Below, one piece after another: positions 44,840 to 55,533 of a stretch of DNA of 64,000 nt (position 1 is its first letter; each line of letters starts with the position of its first letter). The notes under the pieces are model-generated. The model did no database searches and had not been told where the DNA came from. It saw nothing but the letters and a program-made list of their open reading frames with translations. A program made the translations under genes and the position numbers. Source of the stretch: Gadus chalcogrammus. Lineage: Eukaryota > Chordata > Actinopteri > Gadiformes > Gadidae. Location of the stretch: positions 25,090,610-25,154,609 of the forward strand of contig NC_079415.1 of NCBI RefSeq assembly GCF_026213295.1, given 5' to 3'.

Positions 44840-45646
44840 AAACCATATTGGCACGTACAACATGAATACAATTATTTTTCAGTTCAAGAATTAACTCATG
44901 CTAGTTGTGTTGCGATCGCTCAACCGCCTTTAAAATGTTATAAAATACACAGAACATGTGAATTCATATAAAAACAGTTTATTAGGTCATCCCAAGTAAT
45001 GGGGATCGATTACTGAAAAAAGGGACAGGTTGAAAGGCCTGATAAAGAAAACAAATCAAGAAAAAAAGGGTTAGGCACAAAGAAACCAACATAAAATAAT
45101 CTTGCAATAGTGTGGTCTTACCTGAGGGTCAGCACTCACACAGCACATTCTCTCACTCACTCACGGACACATACATGCAATGATATCACAGAGCAGACGC
45201 ATAGTGATCCAAGAGAAAAGCGCACACAGAGGTCCCTTTCGGATTCTTACCATTTTTTTTATGAATTATGGGGCAAATGGAGCTGTAATGGAATGATTTG
45301 TGCACACAACTAAGTAAAAAACCCAAGCAATAAAAACAAAACATGCGACATGCAGTGAGGCGGTAACCATGGTGATGCTGATAAAGGAATGAATGGGTTA
45401 CAGCCAAAAATAACCAAGAGATAATGTTAGTCGACAGATGTTAGGGTCAGCGCAAGGGGTTAAAATGTAAGGTTATAATAAACTTCCTGGAACAATCAAA
45501 AAACCCAAGCAATAAACAGCACACAAAGAGAAAACAAAACATGCGGCATACAGAAAACCACCACCAAATAAAATAACATATACTTACTATATACATATAT
45601 ACATACTCACAACTAAATGATTGGCCTGTGTGGGAAAAAAACTATG
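44840..45646. other. Intergenic DNA between the convergent Kolobok genes
   Basis: Contains AATAAA at 44834 close after the P2X7-like stop, plus AGCAATAAAAACAAAAC blocks repeated at 45324 and 45503. No coding sequence is seen. Confidence 0.4.
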
Positions 45647-48600
45647 CTAATTCAATTTTTTGTAGCGTGACTGCTGGGCTAGATAGAGGCTGACGGCCTC
45701 CTCCTTGGGAATTTGTTCGAAGGATTTGGCGATGGGGGCGGGTGCACAGGCTGACAAATTGGCGCTAACCTCTTGAAGAGCCTTGGGTGAATCCATGTAG
45801 CTCTCCCGAAGAGCCTCGATTAATGACGCTGCATAACCTGCAGACATAATAATGATCAAATACTGTATAAAGATCGATGTCACAGATGTCTTGTGCGCAA
45901 ATGTCAAAATATGATAGAACTGCATGACACTGCCTACCGTATGAGGCCTTCTCTTTGATGGGCACAACTACCCAGGCACCTTTTCTGAAACGTGGATATC
46001 GCACGCTATACCTCTCCAAACCATCGCTTCTTTGTGCGGTCTCTCTGTTCGCATTATGGTTGTAATGCAGCGCCGCGAAGAGAAGCCTACAGAATAACAC
46101 ATTTGAGAACACTTTCGAAACCTGGTGTATGCATGATCAAATACGGCATTGTTATTCCATTGGACAGCACTGACCTGCTATACATGCCCTGGTATGAAAA
46201 CCCAGTGTGCTTGGGTGCGAAGTGCAGGATCAGGGAGTGGAAGGCTTCAAGGGAGTAAGTCTGGTGCTGCGGAGACAGCTGTCGAACATCCTTCAGTAAG
46301 GATGTCCTTGTGATGATACCCTCCAGTTTTACTGCTGCCATTGAGCCTGCAAGAGACCAAGATAGGTAGGCACACACACAGCAGACATACAAATAGACAG
46401 ATATTTTTTCTCCAGTGGAAACACATGAAATTGTCCTGCATATGAATTATAGCAAACATATTTACAGTGAACAGAATGTTATGAGATCCCCAGAGTATGA
46501 AATAATGATTTAAATGGAAACCCTGTAGAGCATTCATAATGCCACATACTGTGTACTGTACCTGGTTCCAGCCACTCTTTATCTCGTTGATCCCCCTCCA
46601 GAGGGGCATGAGCGCAACTGGAGAAGGCAGGGGTGTCATGGTCGTGGATGTCCTGAATGTGATTCACCAAGCTTCTCCATTTGGCCTCCATCACAGCTGG
46701 ATTGCCATCAGGGGTTGAGGCTGCAGTCCAGTACAGGTGGTTTACTATGGCTGGCCTCCACAACTGTAGTTGTTCACACTGTGTGTCTTTTGAGGCTGTA
46801 TCCAAGGCCTTCCCCAGACCTGGTTTAGAACAAATGGTATTAATCGAAATGCAATAACAAAAACTGCTTAAACGTTCCAATAATGGATACATACTTTTCC
46901 CAATGTGCCAGACATCAAAATAATGCTGTGTCCCTTCAGGGCACAGCTCTTCTCTCACCCATTTGGCAACCTAAGGAGTAAAGAGCAAACTTTTGTGGAT
47001 GCTTGCACTGTCTGGCCCTCAGTGCATCAGCAAAGCACAAACGTCCAGCCTCAGTGAAATTCATAAATCTACATTATTTTTCTTTTTGTAAATACCTGGC
47101 GATGTCTGTCTGTGATGAGGGTTGACAAATGCAGGTCGTTCCGCCTCAGCAAGCCGATGCTGCGCTTGAGCCCCTCCATCTCACACCAAGAGCTGTTGGG
47201 GACCTCTGAGCTCTGCAACATAATATAAGTGTAAGTGTAGCCCTATGCATGGTTGTACACGTGGAAAAGTGCTATATTAAGATGCAGTCCATTTAACAAA
47301 TTGCAGAGAGTTAATTTCTTTCTGTCTAATAACATCAGGCTTACCTGAACAAGCTGAACATCAACCACCTTGTTTACTCTGTCCTCTATCAATGTGTAGG
47401 AGCCGTACTTTGCACAGTGCCCTGGAGAATCTGACCTGGGGATAATTAGAAATTAAAATTATGTTTCAAGTTTTTAATAACCAGTGTCTGTAAAGACAAT
47501 CCACCATGACATCTGCAAATCTAAACTAAAGCCGCCCTGCATGATAACAAATAATAAAAAAATGTGCAACTGGTCTATGAGCTCTCGCACAAACAAAGTG
47601 TGGAGAACAGTATTAGGATACAAAATTAACAATGACATGAGATTATTAAAGTTCATACCCCTTAGTGGCAGCTAGCATAGAATCAACAAATTCTGCTTTA
47701 CCTGCAGTCACCAGCAACAACTAGGCCTCCATCCATTGCCTTGAGGTCACTAAAATTCTTGGCCTGCTCGTTCTGCCAGGCCTGAATGATGACGGGGATG
47801 GTGTAACGGCGCTGATGGCGAAAGAAAGTGCTTGCGCTGATGCACTGAAGGCCAAACAGGGTCATCATCCGTAATGTCTGGGTGGCCAAACATCCAGAGA
47901 AATGGATGGCCCCGCTTAAAAGGAGGTTACAGGTTGGCATATTCCTGTTTAGGATCGGCTGGTTTTGCCAGAAACGCTGGTAGCCACATGCACAGACCTA
48001 GATATTTAGAAAAAAAAAAACATGACAATCAGTGTATAACACTCAAATATGATGGCATCATAAACCCACAGACTAAAGCAAGCCTGGTACATACATTGTA
48101 AATTAACTGGAAAGACTAATTTGAAAAAGAAGCAACGTCAGCACCAACCAAGCTAGCCATTATAAATCCACAAGATATTAGACTGTTATAGCAACTAATG
48201 TGGATAGGAGGATGCACTGATCACTTGCAATGAGCAATGTGGGCAGACAGTCAGGGCTATTCGATTTTAGTAAGATATTCTGATTTTCGAATCAGATATG
48301 GCCTGCAGTGTAAACAAAACCCTACCTGCTCTATTTTAACAAATGTTCCTTCCTGCTGCACGATTCTACTATCTGACTTCTCACAACAGGCCGGACAGAT
48401 GGCAAACAGGGCCATGAGCTCCTCTTGGCAAACAATGAATTTGTCAATGCCACTACAACAAAAAAGAGGGGGGGGGGTGTCAGTCAAACTACAGATGCAC
48501 GAAAATTAAAATTCAAAGTTGGTCTATGTTGGCTTTAAATTATCTCACTTTTGGTGGGGGTCGCAAGTTTGAGATGGCTCCTCACACAACACCTCCTCAT

Positions 48601-49804
48601 CCTCCTCAGACATCTGGTCTCCTGGTACCCATGATGCATCACTGATGACAGAGAGATCATCTTCTCCATCCGTTGGGTCAGGACTAGTGAGGGGGGTGAA
48701 AGTTTGTGTCCCCATGCTGACCATCTTGGGCTTCAGGTTCACTTGCACAGCTGTGGCAGAGTCAATAAACATACCCAAACAGATGACAATCATGGCAAAT
48801 CTAAGCGGTTATGTTTTGATCTAGGTTATGTATTAATTTTAGCAATGTGTTTGGACATTTCCTGCATGCATATAATTTGGCAACGTATGTTTTAGACAGC
48901 ATATCAACCACTAAAAAAATAACAAGATTTACCGTGAGACCTTCCAAGGGGCTTCAAAATACATTGTGTCCCAGTGTCACAAGTGGAGTAGGGCAAGGGG
49001 TCCTCTACCGTAGCAGCATTGACACCGTCCGTGGTCTCACACGGTGAGGCATCTGTCAACATCTTGCGTAAATAAATTAGCGTCAGCGACACAGTCACGT
49101 CTAAATACATATGAAAGAGGACCGTAATAGTCACTTTCCATCAGGAAAATTGCAATTAAATACATCAACTAAATAGAACACACACACTGTTGTGAAAGTC
49201 GCTTGATGAGCGCCACTGATCCAAACACTAGCCATGGCGCTTTCTAGTTAGATATGACAAGCTTTTGGACATTTACTTCAGGACAATTTTGTTTTGGTTC
49301 ATATTCATGAATCACGAAATGTTCTTTTCTAATGTCAGACTGATCATGAGTCATGAAGGTAGTGGAGGCGGTGTCAAAGGGAATACGGGATGTAGTATAC
49401 ACAGGGCTAGCTAACGCACAGCTTGTAAACATTAGCATGAGGCTTACCATAGCCAGCTCTCGCTTGCGGCTGGCGGCACTGATCTTGGTGCCTCTCGGTC
49501 TCGGGGCAGGGCAGGCAGAGAGATGCGTGTGCACAGAAGGCACGGCGTTCGGAATAAGCTGTGCCAGCCACTTTAACCCGAGAGATACCATCCTGATATC
49601 CCCTTGGTCGTAATCTTCCTCCGTGAAATGAGCGCTGCAGACCTTAGAGTTCTTAGTGACCGAGGGAATAGAAAAATCTGCCCGTCTAACGCGGACAAAC
49701 TGTACCCACTGTCTGAGGGTTGCCTTGTCCTTCGGAAAGGCATGGACCCTGTGTCCTGTTCTGCTAGAATTATTACACCCAGCACAAACACAGTTGTACA
49801 CCAT
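45647..49804 (-). CDS. Kolobok THAP-domain DDE transposase
   Basis: Twelve minus-strand exons join without stop to 721 residues: 49448-49804, 48933-49062, 48549-48750, 48326-48452, 47702-47997, 47345-47435, 47096-47212, 46895-46970, 46562-46819, 46175-46346, 45938-46086, 45647-45837. Every junction has GT-AG and a matching phase. Residues 1-90 form a THAP zinc finger (C5/C10, P24, W33, C56-x2-H59, then AVPSV). An acidic linker with PSDEEDE-like residues follows in exon 3, then a Cys pair (ICPACC) and VCACGYQRFWQN. Catalytic-type motifs are GDCRSDSPGHCAKYGSY (Asp), LITDRHRQ (Asp), YFDVWHIGKSL, and YSLEAFHSLI (Glu), with FSYQGMYSR after. It would cut and join DNA at TTAA in the nucleus. Confidence 0.8.
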
Positions 49805-50295
49805 TCTAAAGCTACACCTACCTACCCACCTAACTAACTCGCTATGCTACACCTACCTACCCACCTACCTACCTAACTCGCTATGCTATGCTATCTGTCT
49901 GCCTGTCTCCCTATCTCTCGGTCTATATCTATATCGGTCTATATATCTATATATTCTGTCTATCTCTATCTATCTATATGTCTGTCCATCTATCTATATA
50001 TGTATCTATGTATTTATCTCTTACTTATCTGTCTCTTATCTCTCTCGTACTCTCTACTCTCAATGGGTCTCGAAGGGCTAAGTCTGTCGTCTCCCTACCG
50101 TGACGTCATGCAACGGTTTCCGGGAGAAATGAGAAGCTATCGCAAACCGCTCCAATATGACCCACTTTTTCGTATTAAATTCCGTTTTGTGATACCCAAC
50201 CACATTAAATACAATAGGTAACCATTAAAATGTTTATTACCAACAAGCAAATGGCGCAAATCCGAAAAAAATTAAACCTGCACCATGGCCTTTAA

Positions 50296-51244
50296 GTTGA
50301 GCCCCCCTGTTGGTCTAGAGCAATGGCGTTTGTTTCAAAAGAGGGCTCTGACTATAAAGACTGAAGGTATGAACAAAGGAAACGCACGTTTCCAAGACGC
50401 GCCGTCCCTTTAAATCGTACACCACGTGGTACATCCAAAATGCTGTAGAAACAAACTAGTTTTGACCTAGGTAGCACTGGCCAAACGCACTGGATTGGAT
50501 CTCTATAAGAAGTATGAGATTCCTGCAAGTTTGTCCCCACAGCGGGTTAGCGAAGCACTCAAAGCAGATGGGTTATAACTGCGTAAGTTTGCCTCTACGG
50601 CTGCGTTATATACTATACGAACTTGCAGTTTAGATTTTCAATGGACCGGGCCTGGAGGAATCAAACCCATTCAAACTCCACAGCAAACAAAGCTACGCCA
50701 CCGGTTTTATGCAAGTAAGCTAGATTAACGTTAATATTTGACCTTTTTCGCCCCACCGTAATGGCTCAAACGTTTTCTGGTCGGTTATAAATAATATCTT
50801 GTGTACTGGCTTAACATCCGTACATTCTTCACACAACACAAAAACCACAGGTATTATTTCTCCCACGCGGTACGAACATTAGATCTAGACGGAATCGGAT
50901 ACTGTCTATCTACGAAACCATATAAAATACACTCCTAGCCCTTTGCTTCGTGAGCTCGTTATTTAATTTCAATCTGTTAGCGTATCCTAGGCCGTTTATC
51001 TAACCGGCTGTATGAATTTCAATCCGGGCCAAGACCACGGAGCCCCGAGACCAGACGGACGCACAACAAGCTCTTCACCTAAACGTTTCTATAACTAATT
51101 CTATTGCAGATTCAATTTTTAAGACAATGGGCTCTGCTTACCTAATTCTTGAATGGCCTGCGAAGAGCTTGTTATGCGTCTCGGTGGCCGCGTGGCTCGA
51201 GTCTCGGTCCGGAGCTTCCCAAGAACGTCAAAGGGTCACCAAAT
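50296..51244 (-). other. Retroviral leader region, no recognisable gag
   Basis: Just inside the 5' LTR (minus), TTTGGTGACCC at 51232-51243 resembles a tRNA-Trp primer-binding site. A strong splice donor TAG|GTAAGC lies at 51136-51141, about 105 nt downstream, where retroviral leaders place one. Two short inverted words (GAGCTTGTTATGCGTC / CGCACAACAAGCTC) could form a hairpin. No Gag-like open frame follows before the Kolobok insertion. Confidence 0.5.
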
Positions 51245-51701
51245 TATTGCGTAATTCTTCAGGGAAAGTATTCGAAACCAAAGGAATAGCTTTAAAGAGA
51301 CTTTATTTGTATAAAGTATTTTCGGTATGGTAAACTGACGCTCTGAAGCAAAGAGAGATTGAAGATGTATTCTAAACACGTGCTGAGCGACTCCCAGCTG
51401 ACCAAAGCTATTAACCCTATCCGTATGGGCTGCCGAGAGTTTCTGAGGACAATGTGGGTCAGTAGGCTGTTATGGTCTGATCAGCGCAGTCCGGAAGTAG
51501 TGGGGGGAGCCGATGTGAGATAACCTTCGGTATTTTTCTCGCCTGGTCTGTGATGCTGCCTTCTGTGGCTAAAGTATTTATTGCAGCCTTCAGTAAGGTC
51601 TTGCTCCCCTTGTGGCTATGTATGGTATTTACGGCTTATATGTTTGGTCCTGCTTCATTAGGTCTATGTGTGGGTAGCTTAGATTCTTAAAATACGTAAC
51701 A
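51245..51701 (-). repeat. 5' LTR of the retroviral locus
   Basis: 457 bp, starting at 51701 on the minus strand with TGTTACGTATTTTAAG, matching 26891-27347. The AAAC duplication follows at 51702-51705. It lies ~130 bp beyond the end of the DUF4806-like gene, in its downstream flank. Confidence 0.8.
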
Positions 51702-52016
51702 AAACGGTGGCGCTATTATGTTTTCGCTGCAAAAAGTTGTGGCTTGTTGCAGAAAGACCACGTCTTGTAAACAAGCTTAAAGAGTAGGACATGATGGATC
51801 TGCATGTTGTGGTGGTGTAAAAAAATATGATAATTGTTAGCATGTTCGTATAATTGATCTTGAGGGATATCGATTGCCTATGCCTCTCTCATTTAAACTC
51901 ACCTTCAAACTTTTGGAGTGGGCTGAGGGGGCATGTTTCAATACCTCTGCCATCAGAAGCTCCACCTCCTTCTCTTCCAGACCCGGCTTCCATTTCAGGA
52001 TCGCCTCTGTAATTAG

Positions 52017-53021
52017 TAGGGCCCGACCGATATTGATTTTTGGGTGCCGATGCCGATTATTTTCAGAGAAAAATTACGATTAAGATTTAATCGGCCGATT
52101 AAAAACAAACAAAAAAAAAGCCTATAAAACGTTGTTTTTGATACCTTAAATATACTTTGAACACTTTTGACGAATATGTGAATTGAATGCAGAACCTTTG
52201 AGTGTTTTAGAATATATTTACAGTAAAAAATGAGTGTAATGTAAAATGTAAAAGAAATAACTAGAGTCTACAGCAGGGGTGCCCAACCTTTTTTGACCCA
52301 AGATCTACTTTTCAAGTAGCCAACCTCCTGAGATCTACCAGCAAACCTACCTTCAAGCCGGGGGGGGGGGGGGGGGGTAGAGAACAATTGTTGACGGGGG
52401 GGGGGGGACGGGGGGGTTGTATCGTGAACCTACGGACTTCAGTGGGGGTTTCATTCCGTCTGCGCACGGCACCTTCTCAACGATAATCAATAATCTTCCT
52501 CCCACTCATGGTGAAAATGGTAGGTCTTAGCATGTTTCCCCTCAGCCATGCCAACGTTTAGGAGTGTGTAACTACTGTTGACGGCTTTCAACTGCTGTTA
52601 ACAGCACATGCGCTACCGCGCGTATATGTCCCGCGCAAATTTAATTTCATTAAAAAAAAAAAAAAAAACTTTTTGGGCACCCCTGGTCTACAGTATAACA
52701 AATTAACATGGCCTGGGACCTAAAGAAAAACAGGCGCAACATGCTCAAACAACGCGTCTTGTGTACATTGTTGAGGTGAGCGCGCAGCTGCCTGAGCGAG
52801 CGTGCTTTCATGTTGTACGGTAAAATCCAATCTCCTCTTTTTTACTCCAGCTAAAGTTATTAGTTAGCAAGGCGAGTAGGAGCGCAATAACGCATAACAT
52901 TAAAAAAAGAAAAAAAAAAAAAAACGGTTGTAATCTGCGTCTTTTTGGCAGATGTTGATTATTTTCAAAAGGCTATAATCGGCCGATTAAATCGGCAGGC
53001 CGATGAATCGGTCGGGCCCTA
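52017..53021. mobile_element. Non-autonomous hAT element, GTAATTAG duplication
   Basis: TAGGGCCCGACCGAT at 52017 is inverted at 53021 (ATCGGTCGGGCCCTA). GTAATTAG is duplicated at 52009-52016 and 53022-53029. Subterminal AATCGGCCGATTAA words occur at both ends (52088 and 52977). It is 1005 bp including a nested 412-bp element and carries no transposase. It lies in an intron of the DUF4806-like gene, 11 bases upstream of the last exon's start. Confidence 0.85.
52274..52685. mobile_element. Nested hAT element (CAGGGGTGCCCAACC)
   Basis: It begins CAGGGGTGCCCAACC and ends TTGGGCACCCCTG, flanked by GTCTACAG on both sides (52266-52273 and 52686-52693). 412 bp, with G-runs at 52360-52412 and an A17 run near 52654. 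It is inserted in the hAT at 52017-53021. Confidence 0.9.
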
Positions 53022-53029
53022 GTAATTAG

Positions 53030-53768
53030 ATTGAATTTGTGATCAAAAGTTAGGCGTGTCACCCACACTCAAAAAAGATTTTTCCTGAAAGCTATCAATC
53101 TCTGGAGGATATTTTTGATAGTAAGTTGGAACTTGTTGCTTTGTGATTTCAACAGCCCCTCAAGTAGCCTTCTCATTAAAAATGAATGGGATTGTATGGA
53201 TTCAGATGAAGTACGCATACATTTTGGGCTACATTTTAGAATTCCATGTGGAATAGAAGAGGTGGTGAAGTCTGCTATAATCGACATGTATACACTTATT
53301 CCGATTGGTTTGGGGTGGCTGTGGCTCCTTTTTAACTTAGAGAGATGGCATCAGCAGTTGCAGTAGTTCGTCCGTCTGTACTTTTATGCACACCGAACTG
53401 GAATGCTGTCAAGGAAAGTGGATTTTTTGCCTGATTCACGTCATTCTTAACACTCCGTAAGTAGTCCGATAATTTATCAACCCCAGCGTGTCCGGTTGCT
53501 AAGCAACGGCAACGTCTTTGGCAGATTATTTCTCTACTGAACAACATGGTAAGTGTAAAAAAAACACACCGTGTGAAGATATTTTTTAGCATTAGGCTTA
53601 TCGATGGAAAATTTACGTCATCCACGAAATTCTTAATGATCCATTAGTCGATCGTTGATTCATCATGCCCATCCCTAAATGAGGAGTCTTTGGAAGAAAC
53701 AGATCACATAAGCTAAAAAGTGTAGACAAATAGCTGAAAAAGCTAAGTTTGCACATATTTAGACTTAC
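53030..53768 (-). other. Intron remainder of the DUF4806-like gene
   Basis: No exon recognised. The 97-codon minus frame at 53332-53625 has no family signature. The sequence around 53480-53560 is GC-richer than its surroundings and could be an old repeat. Confidence 0.35.
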
Positions 53769-53942
53769 GTTTGATGGTACTGCCCACTGCTGTGCCAAGC
53801 AGTGGCATCTTCCCCTTCTTTCCCCTAAGGCTGTAGCTGCTCCATACAAAGTTTGAGGCCACAGAGCGCAACAACCTCCTCACACACTCCCCAGGATTGG
53901 ACCACCCAACTAGGCTCAGATGGGAAATCTAAGGAAATCAAA

Positions 53943-54015
53943 TGTAACGACCCTGATTGGGGAGGGTAGAAAGGAGGGTAGAAAGGACCTGCCGTGCCAA
54001 CATCCAGAGGGAAAC
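53943..54015 (+). repeat. Remnant 5' LTR
   Basis: Only about 75 bp match the 3' LTR: the first ten bases, then a jump to the part with GATTGGGGAGGGTAGAAAGG (duplicated here as two GGGTAGAAAGGA units) up to CCGTGCCAACATCCAG. About 300 bp including the promoter-to-primer-site region are gone, so the element cannot start its own transcript normally. Confidence 0.75.
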
Positions 54016-54024
54016 CTCTCCCAT

Positions 54025-55533
54025 ATGATTAGGTTTTTACCAAAATTCAATGACCGGGATCCTGATATTTTCTTTTCTCTTTTTGAAGGCCTTGCTGATG
54101 AGCGTGGTTGGAGCGATTCTGAACGTACCCTTTTGCTCCAATCCGATTTTTCTGGCCGAGCTCAAGACACATATGTAGCTTTGTCGGTGACTGAGCGGAA
54201 AATATATCACAGTGTTAAGGAGGCGGTTTTAAGAGCGTATGAACAAGCGCCAGAGTTGGCGGTTTCGCAATTGGAAAAAAACAGAGCGACAGACGTATTC
54301 AGAGGTGGCGAGAGAGTTGGTTGGGTTTTTTAACCGCTGGTGCTCTTCCATAAAAGTGGATTCATATGAAAAATTAAGTGATTTGATTGTCCTTGAGCAG
54401 TTTAAATACATCCTTCCGGAACGTCTTGCTACTTTTATGTGTGAGCATAAGGTTGAAACTGCTGCTCAGGCTGCCATACTGGCTGATGAGTATGTCTTAA
54501 CTCATAAGTCTAGGAATAGAGATTATTCACAGAGTAAGTATCAGTACTCTCGAGATGAACAGTGGTCGAATCGTTCACTTGTTGACCAAAGCGCTCAGTT
54601 AAATCAGAACAGTCAGTATACGGTGTAACAAGATCCCTCAAATCGTAGTAAACCTGGCCCTGATAGCCAATGCCATTATTGCCTGGAAAAAGGTCATTGG
54701 AAGGGAGAATGCCCAGGGAATCGAAATAAGAATAAATATCTGTCAAACCATGCGCAGGGGGTAGGTTGCGCTGCTCCAGTGCGCCAGTCAAACAACACGA
54801 CTATAGGGGTACAGACAAAGAGTAGTCCATCAGATGACACAAACCTTGCGGGTGGCTCAGGCTGTGAAGTGCTTGAGGACCCAGTAGAGAGACAGTGGAT
54901 CACTGAGTCTTGTGATGGACAGGTCAGTGGGAGTTATGGCCCGTTCATCACAGACGGTTTGTTTCCCTAGTGGGCAGCACTGATAGAAGGCCTATTAAGA
55001 TCTTGCGAGACACTGGGGCAACGGAGAGTTTTGTAGTGGAATCCGCTTTGCCATTTTCAGTCCAGTCGAATACTGGTAAAAATGTTCTCATTCGGGGCAT
55101 AGGTATGCAAACCATGTCCGTTCCCCTACATAGGATCGCACTGAGTTCCGATCTTGTGCAGGGGGATGTCATTGTAGGTGTTCGCCTGGCTTTACCTGTA
55201 CCTGGTGTACAAATTATTTTGGGCAACAATTTGGCTGGAGACAGAGTATGGTTGAGTGGGCCAGTGACACCGGGAGTATCAAATGAACCTGCCGAGGCTA
55301 CAAAGAAGCATGAGTGTGTGGAGGAATTCCCTGAGGTGTTTACTGCGTGCGCGGTGACTCGAGCCAGGAGTCTCGCAGAGTCAGCCAAACCTGCGATCCC
55401 ATCGTTGCCAAACCTACCACAGTCACTGTCCCATAACGAAGTCGTTTTAGCCCAAAAAGATGATGAGGGGTTAGTGGAATTATATGCTAGGGCTGTAACA
55501 ACGGAAACATTACAGAGCGACCAAGGGGGGTAA
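54025..55533 (+). pseudogene. Gag and aspartic protease of the Gmr1-type element, broken
   Basis: Gag starts ATG at 54025 (MIRFLPKFNDRDPDIFF). It shifts frame near 54240, continues through TYSEVARELVGFFNRW and ILPERLATFM, meets TAA at 54626, and beyond it shows a zinc knuckle CHYCLEKGHWKGEC (C-x2-C-x4-H-x4-C). A further frame change near 54960 leads to the protease with KILRDTGATES (the DTGA active site) and IILGNNLAG. The frame ends at TAA 55531. Gag would package RNA in cytoplasmic particles and the protease would cut the polyprotein. At least two frameshifts and two stops show decay. Confidence 0.75.

Larger units (their letters stand above)
43548..50291. mobile_element. Kolobok DNA transposon, apparently complete, two genes
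   Basis: TTAA is present at 43544-43547 and 50292-50295. The element starts AGCCTATGGTGCAGGTTAA, and the right end, inverted, is AGGCCATGGTGCAGGTTTAA. TTAA duplication and a THAP-domain transposase define the Kolobok superfamily. It contains two convergent spliced genes, a P2X7 ballast-domain-like gene (plus) and the transposase (minus), separated by ~0.8 kb. Both are open throughout. Close to the right end a TACC/TCTA microsatellite (49820-50040) precedes the transposase start. It lies between two LTRs that differ by ~1%; if those LTRs are one provirus, the insertion is younger than it. Confidence 0.85.
26891..51701 (-). mobile_element. Endogenous retrovirus-like locus, minus strand, heavily interrupted
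   Basis: Two 457-bp direct repeats (26891-27347 and 51245-51701) differ at about five positions, and AAAC flanks both outer ends (26887-26890 and 51702-51705). Read on the minus strand, the LTR begins TGTTACGTATTTT. It is preceded at the 27-kb copy by a purine tract AAGGAGGGAT and followed at the 51-kb copy by TTTGGTGACCC, which matches the start of a tRNA-Trp primer site. Degenerate env-like sequence lies near the 3' LTR. I recognise no pol. The 24.8-kb span includes a Kolobok (43548-50291), a hAT (38280-40175), satellites and other repeats, so most of it is not retroviral. Confidence 0.7.

Noticed and set aside
50352..50540. Gag start of the retroviral locus
   Set aside because: The 62-codon frame has no Gag features and lies too far from a plausible leader start to be supported.
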